Shown here one piece after another: positions 34,600 through 42,789 of a stretch of DNA of 64,000 nt. Position numbers and translations under genes: made by a program. The DNA is from CAYOUV01 sp964407265. Its GTDB lineage: Bacteria; Chloroflexota; Anaerolineae; Anaerolineales; Villigracilaceae. The notes below the pieces were generated by a model. It saw only the letters and a list, made by a program, of their open reading frames with translations. It was not told where the DNA came from and ran no database searches. Where the stretch lies: positions 1-64,000 of the forward strand of contig CAYOUV010000010.1 in NCBI GenBank assembly GCA_964407265.1. Direction: 5' to 3'. Position 1 is the first letter of the stretch, and every line of letters begins with the position of its first letter.

Positions 34600-37239
34600 C
34601 TATTCCTTTTCGGCTGGCTGCGTGCGGCGTGCAAGCCATGCAGAAATCAGGCTCCACAAGCCGCCGGCAACAATCATGAGTTCTGCAAAGAAAATCCCAA
34701 AACTAAAAGCATCCCAATAGCGGGTACTCAACCCGGGACGCGCATTGACTTTTTCATAAGAGACCCCGCCCATCAATCCCGTCACCATTCCCTGCACCTG
34801 ACCGGATTCGTAGTACGGACGAACCATCGGCTCAGCCTGCGCGCTGACCACCAGGATCAACGGTCTACTTCCCAATTTCGGCTTTGCCTGCTCGATCCAC
34901 GTGCGAGCAATTTCGGGTTCATCCGTCAGCAGCACCAGGGCGGAAAAATCGCCAAGCGATTTGATATTCTCCAATGCTGGACTCGCCCACAGATTTGTCC
35001 CGCTGATTGTTTGGCCAATTGTCACCAGCGGATTGCTGGCAAAACCCAGCACACCTGCCGATCCCCCAGGCAGATATCCCAATTCCACATACTGCTGGTC
35101 TGGCTGAAAATCATAACTATCCTGTAATGAGCGCATGAATCGTTCTGTCAACGCCGGTCCTGTTGGTACAGAAGACAATGCCGCCAGTTTCATCCCTTTG
35201 AGCATCAAATGGTCGACCACGGGTGTGGCAGCCGCTTCCATTTCGCCACTCAAGCCGGGATTGTAGTCAAATACCAATAGGACAGTGCCGTCCGCTGCCA
35301 GATCATTGATGGCCTTGATCGCAGCCAGCGTTTCATTGGGGTATAGATTGGGCAATGGTACAACGCTGGTTCCGGCGAAAGTAGTCACGCCGATAACTAA
35401 AATCAATAACACAGCAATTGCCCATCGCAAAAAGCGCTGTGGCATCACATAGGCTGAAGTGGACAAGGAGCGCGGCTTTGCTTCAGAAGCCAGCAGGCGC
35501 TCTAGTAAAGATGCATTGACCTGCTGGGCATCACTGACCTGAAGTTTGATGGCATAGGTTTGCGTCTTGTGAGTTGGTGCACTCGCTGAGCCAGCGGGAA
35601 GAATACCGCTTAATCCGGCCAACGGTCCCTTGTGTTCAACTTTCCGGTCAGATTCTCCAGAATCAACCGGCGCTTTATCGACCACAGCCTCAACCGGTCG
35701 CATAGCCTTAACCCAGCCTGGCAAATCACCCGGGACCAGGGATTCGTCGCTTTCGCCTGCGGAATCATCAGAGGCTTGTGATTGTTCCTGATCCCCCGGC
35801 CCAAGACTTGATAGCCAGTCAGGCATGTCCATGGAAAAAATTGCTTCTACGTCTTCATCCGAGGAAGCCTTTTCTTCCACAAAAAATGGGGTCCCTGTAA
35901 TATCTGGCGGTTCTTGTGCAGCCCCATCCCCGGCAGCGGGTGAGGCAGTTAACCTGTCCAGCAATTCACTTTCGACCGGTGGCTCAGACTCAGGTGCGGC
36001 AGGCTGAACGGCATCCGACCCTTCCGGTTCCCCGGCAGATTCATCGCCCAACCAGTTTGGTAAACCGACATCTGGCGAACTCTCATCGGTTGGCATTTTT
36101 TTAAGAGAATCGGTGAAAGCACGCACATTTGGCAATTCCGTGGCCTTTGATTCGGAGGGCAGGTTAGCCAGCCATTCGGGCGATTCTTCTTTGGAAACGG
36201 CTTCAGGACCCGGTTCGGACGGGGTTGCGGCTTGTTGCACTGGTTCTTCGGCATCGCCTGTGAAGGATTGCCCCTGCTCCCCATCGCTGGGCAAAGTTGA
36301 TAACCAGTCGGGTAATTCACCCTCAAAAGCCGGCACCTGCGATTCTTCTGCTTTTTGGGTTTCCTCTTTTAGAGGTTCTTCAGGTGCTGCTGGAGTCTCA
36401 AGAGCCGTGTCTTGCGCAGGATTTTCATCTGCCGAAAAACCGGACAACCAATTTGGCAACTCACCTTCAGCCTGTGGCTCAGACGTGTCTGCCGTTTCCG
36501 GCTCGGTTGATTCACTCGGTTCCTGGTCTGAATTACCTTCAGCAAAATTCGATAACCATGAGGGGAGTTCACCTTCAGCCGTCGATCCATCGCCATCAAA
36601 GGTTATGAAGGGCTGAACCTCCGAATCATCTGCTTGAATTTGATTGTCTTCCTCATCGGCTTTTCCAAATGAAAAGCTTCCGAAACCGCTTTCATCAGCA
36701 GTATCGTCCACTCTGAAAGTGGACTCGCCCAAGTCGATTGATCCGGTTTCGGGCCCAGCCTCGAACGATTCGGGCTCCGGGGTAGTCGGCGCCTGCTCAG
36801 ACGTGTCTGGGGTCTCATGGCGTATTTCAGACAGCCAATCTCCCGATCCGCTTTCTTTAGGCGTGGAGGGCGTTTTCCTGTCAGGCGTTTTGACCGTATC
36901 CGGGCTCAAGCGGGAAAGCCAATCGGGAACTTCTTCTTCCTCTTCCTGGGCATCGGCCAGGCCTCCCAGCAAATCCGTGCTATCTGCCTTTGAAACCGAT
37001 TCTGTTTCGGCTGGAGTTTCTTCGAAGCCGGTATTATCATCCTCGGCTTTGCGGGCTTCGCGCAACCAGCCGGGTAGCGTTTTTTCGAGTTCGGAGGTAT
37101 TTTTTTTGGTAGGGGGTTCGCCCGGTTGAAGAGGATCGAGCGGCGCTGTGATTGGCTTGAGGCGCGCCTGGCAGAACTGGCATTCATCCAGGCTGTCTGG
37201 GTTGGACTTTCCACACATCGGGCAACGGATCTCAGCCAT
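34600..37239 (-). CDS. Zinc-ribbon membrane protein with about ten P-x-W-L repeats
   Basis: 879 residues. The N-terminus has a zinc ribbon (C6, C9, C20, C23 in CPMCGKSNPDSLDECQFC). A very acidic, Ser/Glu/Pro-rich, probably disordered stretch of about 500 residues carries about ten copies of a short motif: LPGWL, VPDWL, GDWLSEI, LPSWL, LPNWL, LPDWL, SPEWL, LPNWL, MPDWL and LPGWV. One TM (RWAIAVLLILVIGVTTFAG) leads to an exported alpha/beta domain (TVLLVFDYNPGLSGEMEAAATPVV ... SALVLLTDEPEIARTWI), and a second TM ends the protein. The repeats are probably docking sites for a partner. Overlaps the upstream stop by one base. Confidence 0.82.
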   Translation of the reverse strand: MAEIRCPMCGKSNPDSLDECQFCQARLKPITAPLDPLQPGEPPTKKNTSELEKTLPGWLREARKAEDDNTGFEETPAETESVSKADSTDLLGGLADAQEEEEEVPDWLSRLSPDTVKTPDRKTPSTPKESGSGDWLSEIRHETPDTSEQAPTTPEPESFEAGPETGSIDLGESTFRVDDTADESGFGSFSFGKADEEDNQIQADDSEVQPFITFDGDGSTAEGELPSWLSNFAEGNSDQEPSESTEPETADTSEPQAEGELPNWLSGFSADENPAQDTALETPAAPEEPLKEETQKAEESQVPAFEGELPDWLSTLPSDGEQGQSFTGDAEEPVQQAATPSEPGPEAVSKEESPEWLANLPSESKATELPNVRAFTDSLKKMPTDESSPDVGLPNWLGDESAGEPEGSDAVQPAAPESEPPVESELLDRLTASPAAGDGAAQEPPDITGTPFFVEEKASSDEDVEAIFSMDMPDWLSSLGPGDQEQSQASDDSAGESDESLVPGDLPGWVKAMRPVEAVVDKAPVDSGESDRKVEHKGPLAGLSGILPAGSASAPTHKTQTYAIKLQVSDAQQVNASLLERLLASEAKPRSLSTSAYVMPQRFLRWAIAVLLILVIGVTTFAGTSVVPLPNLYPNETLAAIKAINDLAADGTVLLVFDYNPGLSGEMEAAATPVVDHLMLKGMKLAALSSVPTGPALTERFMRSLQDSYDFQPDQQYVELGYLPGGSAGVLGFASNPLVTIGQTISGTNLWASPALENIKSLGDFSALVLLTDEPEIARTWIEQAKPKLGSRPLILVVSAQAEPMVRPYYESGQVQGMVTGLMGGVSYEKVNARPGLSTRYWDAFSFGIFFAELMIVAGGLWSLISAWLARRTQPAEKE

Positions 37240-37859
37240 TACCTGCCTCCGTATGGCCGATCCGCGCCAAAGACGATGCGCAGACCTGTGGTCAGAGTAC
37301 CCAATGCAACCCCCAGCAGGATACCGCGGGCACCTGCTGCAGCCAGCACCTGGGCAATGAACGGGCGGATCAAATCACCGACAATCGGCAGCGGGCCAAA
37401 GGGCAGCGGCGCTGTCCCAAGCAGGACCAATAACACCGTGATAAGGAAAACCACGGTCATCAGGTCACTTCGACGACGCAGCAAGCGAATACTGGCATAG
37501 ATCAGTGTCATTGCCAGCATCGCCATCAGGCTGGCCTCAACTGGGATGACCACCGATTCAAACATCAATTGCATGGTGGAGTGATCGGGTCCCAGAATAA
37601 TCCCTAAAATGAAGGTTAACAGCAGAGCAGCGATCAGAAACAGGCTGTAAACAGCCCCTTTTTCCTTTTCGCGAATTTTTTTGAGATGCACAGAAAACAG
37701 GTTAATGACCCCAACCAATACCGCGACGCCAGACAGGATGATTGCCCACTGCACCAACTCGATGCGCACACTCGTCAAGATCGGCAGAGGGATAAAGTAT
37801 CCCAGCAGGACGATCAAACCAATGGCTATTGCTATGGCAGTTGCAATGGGTCTTTTCAC
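37239..37859 (-). CDS. Polytopic membrane protein of the leftward operon
   Basis: About 206 residues with five to six TM segments (IATAIAIAIGLIVLLGYFI, LVQWAIILSGVAVLVGVINLF, AVYSLFLIAALLLTFILGIIL, DLMTVVFLITVLLVLLGTAPL, AAAGARGILLGVALGTLTTG). No known family. A GTG at 37859 that overlaps the previous TAG (TAGTG) is the probable start and gives MKRPIATAIAI; the frame extends to 37916 inside the upstream gene but that part reads as out-of-frame coding. Its stop overlaps the next start (TAATG). Confidence 0.75.
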   Translation of the reverse strand: MKRPIATAIAIAIGLIVLLGYFIPLPILTSVRIELVQWAIILSGVAVLVGVINLFSVHLKKIREKEKGAVYSLFLIAALLLTFILGIILGPDHSTMQLMFESVVIPVEASLMAMLAMTLIYASIRLLRRRSDLMTVVFLITVLLVLLGTAPLPFGPLPIVGDLIRPFIAQVLAAAGARGILLGVALGTLTTGLRIVFGADRPYGGR

Positions 37860-38602
37860 TAAAACCCCAGCAATTTGAGCATGACACCGCTCAAGACAGC
37901 GGCGACGATAAGCCAACGCAAAATATCTTGCACCTGCAAGCTGGCAGTGTGTGATGGGCCGGCGTCCACATAGGCACCGGCAGCATAAAGCTCTTCCCCA
38001 ATCAACGGTTCTTGTGCAGTAGCATAAATGATGGCTTGTGCGGGCAGGCTGTCGGTTGCGGCCATGGTGAAGGAAGTCTCGCGTTCACTTGTATCTGTCA
38101 GAAATGCGACTTCTACGCCAAAATTACCCATCAGAATATTGGCCGAGACGTCCTCGTCACGCATAATTGGAATTGCTCCAGCCGCATACGAGAAGGGGGT
38201 TAACCCTGTCAGCCGGGCTGCATTGGGATCATACAAACCCTCAGCAGCCGCTGATCGATAAGCCGAATGCAGCGTATCCTGCGCCAGAATCGTCAGAGCC
38301 GCGTCTCCGGCAGTGACAACCGGTGGGCGGTCGCTTACCGATGTCTGCTCGGCAACCTTGCGTAACATTCCCAGGGCCGCAAAAGCGGAGGCGCTGCGCG
38401 GGACAATCAAACTGCTATGACCGAACGAGAAGTGCAAACGTGTACCGTCTTCAACCGCCAGGCCAATTGCACGCCGCAGGCGACTGAATGCTGGAATATC
38501 GCGAAAAACCGGGGGCACCTTTCGCTTGACGAGTGAGAATACCAGCATCAGAGCCGCTGCCAGAACGACAAGCACAATCCCTGCAATCGCAGTCAAGTTC
38601 AC
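37859..38602 (-). CDS. Membrane protein with an exported globular domain (DUF6754-like?)
   Basis: 247 residues: a TM at the N-terminus (TAIAGIVLVVLAAALMLVFSLV), a soluble domain (about 30-220) with FSFGHSSLIVPRSASAFAALGML, PPVVTAGDAALTILAQDTL and DEDVSANILMGNFGVEVAFL, and a TM at the C-terminus (ILRWLIVAAVLSGVMLKLLGF). I think this is the group annotated as DUF6754 in Chloroflexi, but I am not sure. The start overlaps the stop of the small upstream gene by four bases (ATGA). Confidence 0.72.
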   Translation of the reverse strand: MNLTAIAGIVLVVLAAALMLVFSLVKRKVPPVFRDIPAFSRLRRAIGLAVEDGTRLHFSFGHSSLIVPRSASAFAALGMLRKVAEQTSVSDRPPVVTAGDAALTILAQDTLHSAYRSAAAEGLYDPNAARLTGLTPFSYAAGAIPIMRDEDVSANILMGNFGVEVAFLTDTSERETSFTMAATDSLPAQAIIYATAQEPLIGEELYAAGAYVDAGPSHTASLQVQDILRWLIVAAVLSGVMLKLLGF

Positions 38603-38841
38603 GATGGTATTTCCTCCCGCAGAAAGGCAGCGAATGCCTGCGATTCTTGATGATCTTCGAGCATGTGAGCCAAGTTTTCGACCGGCTCTGAACCTAAGAA
38701 TGGCTGGCTAAGATACAACGCCTGTGCACCCAGCAATGTTAATGGTCCACCGGCTTCCAACAACCAAGCAACCAGGCCCTGCATGCCCCATCGTCGCAGG
38801 AACTTGGACCACTGAGACCAATCGGCGTACGGCTTTCGCAT
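38599..38841 (-). CDS. Small leading protein of the membrane operon
   Basis: 80 residues (MRKPYADWSQWSKFLRRWGM at the start), one hydrophobic stretch (QGLVAWLLEAGGPLTLLGAQALYL) and an acidic, helical C-terminus (MLEDHQESQAFAAFLREE). The frame is open to 39042 inside the divergent gene, but the ATG at 38841 is preferred because it lies exactly 6 nt after TATACT. It couples by an ATGA overlap to the next gene. Unknown function; the first gene of eight. Confidence 0.7.
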   Translation of the reverse strand: MRKPYADWSQWSKFLRRWGMQGLVAWLLEAGGPLTLLGAQALYLSQPFLGSEPVENLAHMLEDHQESQAFAAFLREEIPS

Positions 38842-38847
38842 AACGTC

Positions 38848-38853
38848 AGTATA
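38848..38853 (-). promoter_or_regulatory. -10 hexamer of a leaderless promoter for the membrane operon
   Basis: TATACT on the minus strand followed by GACGTT and ATG at 38841. The region 38854-39008 is the divergent control region; a TATAAT at 38970-38975 on the plus strand probably serves the B12-binding gene. Confidence 0.5.
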
Positions 38854-39008
38854 GCATAAATCTTTAAGATAAAAAGATTTTATAACGGAGGCGCAAGGCT
38901 GGTCAAGATGGGAAAAATGGGTGAAATTAACAGTCGATTCTGACTGGTTATCCCTCAAGGGGGGTATAGTATAATCGCTCAAAGAATCACTCTCCCCGGA
39001 GGCAAACA

Positions 39009-39419
39009 ATGACCGAGCGCAAAATTCGCGTACTCGTTGCAAAACCTGGCCTGGATGGGCATGATCGAGGCGCCAAAGTGGTCGCGCGCGCCTTGCGAGA
39101 TGCCGGAATGGAAGTCATTTATACCGGTCTACGCCAGACCCCCGAAATGATCGCCGAAGCCGCTTTGCAGGAAGATGTGGATGTGGTCGGTCTTTCGGTA
39201 CTATCTGGCGCCCATATGGCGCTTTTGCCACGTGTGATGGAATTGCTCAAGGGCAACGGCCAGGAACACGTCAAGGTATTTGTCGGCGGTATCATCCCGG
39301 ACGAAGATGTGCCACGATTGATGGAACTGGGTGTGACCGGTATCTACGGACCCGGTGCTCCTACCGAAAAGATCATTGAAGCCATTCGCCAGGCGCTGGC
39401 TTCAACTCCAGCCGAGTAG
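39009..39419 (+). CDS. B12-binding domain protein (methylmalonyl-CoA mutase C-terminal type)
   Basis: 136 residues, a single cobalamin-binding domain: VLVAKPGLDGHDRGAKVV holds the D-x-H-x-x-G motif that replaces the lower B12 ligand, with VVGLSVLSGAHM and VFVGGIIPDED as the other loops. In methylmalonyl-CoA mutase of many archaea and Chloroflexi the small subunit is a separate gene like this, working with a large catalytic subunit. That subunit is not in the window. CGGAGG lies before the ATG. First gene of the rightward operon, 7 nt before meaB. Confidence 0.92.
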   Translation: MTERKIRVLVAKPGLDGHDRGAKVVARALRDAGMEVIYTGLRQTPEMIAEAALQEDVDVVGLSVLSGAHMALLPRVMELLKGNGQEHVKVFVGGIIPDEDVPRLMELGVTGIYGPGAPTEKIIEAIRQALASTPAE

Positions 39420-39426
39420 GAGCAGG

Positions 39427-40437
39427 ATGAGCTTAGCGCAATCCGTACTGGACGGTGACCGGCTGGCCATGTCGCGCCTGCTGACGCAGGTTGAAAACAA
39501 CACACTCGCAGGCCGCGATGCCCTCGATCAACTCTTCCCACACACCGGGCAAGCCCATCTGATCGGGGTGACTGGAGCACCCGGCACCGGTAAGTCATCA
39601 TTGGTCAACCAGATCGCCTTGCACTATCGGAAACAAGCCGTCGCCCCCAAGCGCGTTGCCATTGTCGCAGTGGACCCATCCAGCCCATTCACTGGTGGGG
39701 CCGTACTCGGCGACCGGGTCCGCATGCGTGACCTCTCCGGCGACCCGGACGTGTTTATACGTTCGATGGCCTCGCGCGGATCATTGGGCGGGTTGGCCTT
39801 GGCCACGGCCGGCATTGTGCAGGTCTTCGATGCAGCCGGATTTGAAGTCATTCTGATCGAAACGGTTGGCGCGGGACAAGCCGAAGTGGATATCGCCCAA
39901 CTAGCGCACACCACGCTGGTGGTCGAAGCCCCCGGTCTGGGTGATGATATCCAGGCCATCAAAGCCGGGATTCTCGAAATCGCTGATATCCTGGTAGTCA
40001 ATAAAGCCGACCGGCCAGGTGTGGAACACACGGTCAAAGCCCTCAAGTCGACGCTCGAACTGGCCCATCCGGTCAAGCGGGTCTTCAGCCATCACGGACA
40101 AAAAATGGAAGCTCCTGTCCAAATCGCCGAAAACGATTCGGAGTTGTGGATTTCACCCATCCAACGCACGATAGCCCTGGATGGGACTGGCGTCCCTGAG
40201 CTGGTGGATCTGATTGCACAACACGCCGAGCATTTACGTCGGAGCGGGGATTGGTCCGCTCGCGAGCGCGCTCGCCTGGAGGCTGATCTCGAGACCCTGA
40301 TTCGTGTCACGCTGGTTTCCCGTTTCCGGGATAACCTTCCCCAACAGCGCTACGAGGACACGATCAACAAGCTGGTCAAACGTCAAATATCTCCCTGGGA
40401 GGCCGTCAGATCCCTGTTGAATGGGAGTCACAAGTGA
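39427..40437 (+). CDS. meaB: MeaB/ArgK-family P-loop GTPase
   Basis: About 336 residues: Walker A GAPGTGKSS, switch-type VDPSSPFTGGAVLGDRVRM, ETVGAGQAEVDIAQ, and NKxD in VNKADRPGVEH. MeaB is the G-protein chaperone that protects and reloads cobalamin on methylmalonyl-CoA mutase, which fits the B12-binding subunit directly upstream. The ATG at 39427 has GGAG 7 nt upstream and opens MSLAQSVLDGD; the frame reaching 39355 is out-of-frame with the preceding gene. The stop overlaps the next start (GTGA). Confidence 0.93.
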   Translation: MSLAQSVLDGDRLAMSRLLTQVENNTLAGRDALDQLFPHTGQAHLIGVTGAPGTGKSSLVNQIALHYRKQAVAPKRVAIVAVDPSSPFTGGAVLGDRVRMRDLSGDPDVFIRSMASRGSLGGLALATAGIVQVFDAAGFEVILIETVGAGQAEVDIAQLAHTTLVVEAPGLGDDIQAIKAGILEIADILVVNKADRPGVEHTVKALKSTLELAHPVKRVFSHHGQKMEAPVQIAENDSELWISPIQRTIALDGTGVPELVDLIAQHAEHLRRSGDWSARERARLEADLETLIRVTLVSRFRDNLPQQRYEDTINKLVKRQISPWEAVRSLLNGSHK

Positions 40438-40982
40438 TCTACGGCGAGCGCGTCCGCCTGCGGGCTATCGAGCGTGATGACCTGCCACGTTACGTGGAGT
40501 GGTTGAACGATCCGGAAGTGATCGAAGGCCTACTTCTTTTCCTGCCCATGTCGCTGAATGAAGAAATCCAATGGTTCGAGAAGTTGAGCGAGCGCCCCGC
40601 GGAAGAACGTCCGCTGGCCGTTGATGTGCTGGACGGCCAGGATTGGGTGCACATCGGTAGTTGCGGCCTGCATAATATCGAATGGACTCACCGTGTGGCC
40701 GAAGCCGGGATCGCCATCGGAAACAAATCCTTCTGGAACCAGGGTCACGGCACCGCAGTGATGCGCCTGCTGCTCAAGCACGGTTTCGAGACCCTGAATT
40801 TGCACCGCATCTTTTTGCGAGTCTACAAGACCAACCCGCGCGCAATCCGCACTTATGAAAAAGCCGGTTTTGTCCACGAGGGGCGCATGCGCCAGGCACT
40901 GTATCGGCAGGGGCAATATCATGATATTCTTTTAATGAGTGTCTTACGTCCCGAATGGGATTCTAACAACAGGGAGCGTTGA
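40434..40982 (+). CDS. GNAT N-acetyltransferase (RimJ/RimL type)
   Basis: 182 residues with the GNAT fold: RLRAIERDDLPRYVEWLND at the start, IGNKSFWNQGHGTAVMRLLLKHGF as the acetyl-CoA loop (Q-G-H-G-T-A), and a LNLHRIFLRVYKTNPRAIRTYEKAGF motif. Members acetylate protein N-termini, amines or antibiotics; the substrate is unknown. GTG start that overlaps the meaB stop. Ends in TTGATG, overlapping the next start by one base. Confidence 0.9.
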   Translation: MIYGERVRLRAIERDDLPRYVEWLNDPEVIEGLLLFLPMSLNEEIQWFEKLSERPAEERPLAVDVLDGQDWVHIGSCGLHNIEWTHRVAEAGIAIGNKSFWNQGHGTAVMRLLLKHGFETLNLHRIFLRVYKTNPRAIRTYEKAGFVHEGRMRQALYRQGQYHDILLMSVLRPEWDSNNRER

Positions 40983-41974
40983 TGGCGCATCAATTACACC
41001 GTGAAATGAAAGTGTACGGGAGCATAAAACTTTATGCCGGTACCGGATCGCCCGAGCTGGCTCAAAAAATAGCGGATTATCTTAACGAGCCGATTTGTGG
41101 GCGCGATGTAATTGAATTCCCCAATGAAAATCTGTTCATCAAATTGCACTCCAGCGTGCGTGGACAGGATGTTTACGTGATTCAGACCACCACCACGCCT
41201 GTTCATCGTAATCTGATGGAACTGCTGATCATCATCCAGACGCTGCGGCTGGACTCGGCCGCCCGTATCACTGCTGTCGTTCCTTATTTATGTTATGGAC
41301 GCTCAGATAAAAAAGACCAGCCGCGCGTCCCGATCACCGCCCGCCTGGTGGCCGACATGCTTGAAGTAGCTGGCGCGGACCGCTACATGACGATCGACCC
41401 GCACGCCGGGCAAATCCAGGGCTTTTTTACCGTTCCCGGCGATGTACTGACCGCCTCCCATCTGCTTGTAGAATATATCCACAACAATTTACGCGAAAAG
41501 ATGAGGGATCCGGTAGTGGTGGCCGTGGATCTGGGTTTTGCCAAAAAAGGTCGCAATTTTGCCGCCGACATGAATGCTCCGATCGCCTTCATCGAGAAAC
41601 GGCGCGTCGCCAACGATGCCAAAGCCCAGGCCCTGAGCCTGATCGGCAATGTCGAAGACCGCGATGTAGTGATCGTAGATGACGAAGTGGATACAGCTGG
41701 ATCAATGGTGCAGGCTGTCAACCTGGTCAAACAAAAAGGCGCGAGGGATGTGTACATCGTCTTCGTCCACCCGGTGCTGTCTGCTAACGCAGCCGAACGC
41801 CTGGCAGCCCTGCCCATCAAGCAAATCCTCACCACCGATACTGTCCCGATCCAGCCGCAAAAAATGAAACTGCTCGAAGATCGGATGGTCATCATCTCTG
41901 TGGCTCCGATGCTGGGTGAGGTTATCCGTCGCGCGCATGAAGGGCGCAGCGTAGGAGAGATGTTCAACGAGTAA
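40982..41974 (+). CDS. prs: Ribose-phosphate pyrophosphokinase
   Basis: 330 residues. Makes PRPP from ribose 5-phosphate and ATP for purine, pyrimidine, His and Trp synthesis. Motifs: ELAQKIADYLNEP, GQDVYVIQTTTTPVHRNLME, VVPYLCYGRSDKKDQPR (the ATP loop), DPHAGQIQGFF and the PRPP loop DVVIVDDEVDTAGSM. The loop reads D-T-A-G where most enzymes have D-T-G-G. The ATG overlaps the GNAT stop (TGATG). Follows meaB/GNAT in the operon and precedes mutM by 2 nt. Confidence 0.93.
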   Translation: MAHQLHREMKVYGSIKLYAGTGSPELAQKIADYLNEPICGRDVIEFPNENLFIKLHSSVRGQDVYVIQTTTTPVHRNLMELLIIIQTLRLDSAARITAVVPYLCYGRSDKKDQPRVPITARLVADMLEVAGADRYMTIDPHAGQIQGFFTVPGDVLTASHLLVEYIHNNLREKMRDPVVVAVDLGFAKKGRNFAADMNAPIAFIEKRRVANDAKAQALSLIGNVEDRDVVIVDDEVDTAGSMVQAVNLVKQKGARDVYIVFVHPVLSANAAERLAALPIKQILTTDTVPIQPQKMKLLEDRMVIISVAPMLGEVIRRAHEGRSVGEMFNE

Positions 41975-41976
41975 GC

Positions 41977-42789
41977 ATGCCCGAACTTCCTGAAGTTGAG
42001 ACAATTACCCGCACCCTGCGCCCGGATCTGGTCGGCAAGACCATCCTGGCGGCTGACCTGCGCTGGGAACGCACATTGGCCACTCCCAGTGCCCGGGAAT
42101 TCGAGCAGCGAATCAAGGGTCAGCGAATCAGGGATGTCACCCGGCGCGCCAAGTATCTGCACCTGCAATTAACGCCAGACCACTTGCTGATCCATTTACG
42201 GATGAGCGGCGACCTGGCTCTTCAGGACGGGAAGATCCAACCCAAGAAGCACGACCGATTGATCCTGGCCCTCAGCGATGGCAAATCCCTGGTTTTCAAT
42301 GATACCCGTAAATTCGGGCGCGTCTGGCTGACCGAGAATCCCGACGACGTTTTGCATGATCTTGGTCCCGAGCCCTTCTCGAATGAATTCACGCCTGAAT
42401 GGCTCTACCAGGCCCTGCACGCACGTCAGCGCCTGCTCAAACCCCTGCTGCTTGATCAAGGCTTTCTGGCTGGCCTGGGGAACATCTACACCGACGAGGC
42501 GTTGCACCGTGCCAGGCTACATCCGCTGACAGTTTCGAATCAGGTAACGCCTCAGCAGGCTGAGGCGCTCCAACAAGCCATCCGCCAGACCCTGCAAGAT
42601 GGCATCAAACATAACGGTGCCAGCATCGACTGGGTCTATCGGGGCGGTGGTTACCAGAATCACTTTCGCGTTTACGACCGCGAAGGCCAACCCTGTCCCG
42701 TGTGCGGGACGGAAATTCAGCGCATCGTTGTTGGCCAGCGTGGCACACACTTTTGTCCACAATGTCAGGTTCGGGGAGGTACCACATGA
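41977..42789 (+). CDS. mutM: Formamidopyrimidine-DNA glycosylase
   Basis: 270 residues. Repair enzyme that removes 8-oxoguanine and formamidopyrimidines and nicks the strand. Starts MPELPEVETITRTLRP: Pro after Met is the catalytic nucleophile and Glu is conserved. The middle lysine region is LIHLRMSGDL, the H2TH part is LLDQGFLAGLGNIYTDEALHRA, and the C-terminal zinc finger is CPVCGTEI...THFCPQC with four Cys. Full length. The start lies 2 nt after prs. Confidence 0.96.
   Translation: MPELPEVETITRTLRPDLVGKTILAADLRWERTLATPSAREFEQRIKGQRIRDVTRRAKYLHLQLTPDHLLIHLRMSGDLALQDGKIQPKKHDRLILALSDGKSLVFNDTRKFGRVWLTENPDDVLHDLGPEPFSNEFTPEWLYQALHARQRLLKPLLLDQGFLAGLGNIYTDEALHRARLHPLTVSNQVTPQQAEALQQAIRQTLQDGIKHNGASIDWVYRGGGYQNHFRVYDREGQPCPVCGTEIQRIVVGQRGTHFCPQCQVRGGTT

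Noticed and set aside
36113..36616. Ser-rich plus-strand ORFs opposite the acidic repeat region
   Set aside because: These are the complementary reading of Glu/Ser/Pro-rich low-complexity coding sequence of the zinc-ribbon protein.
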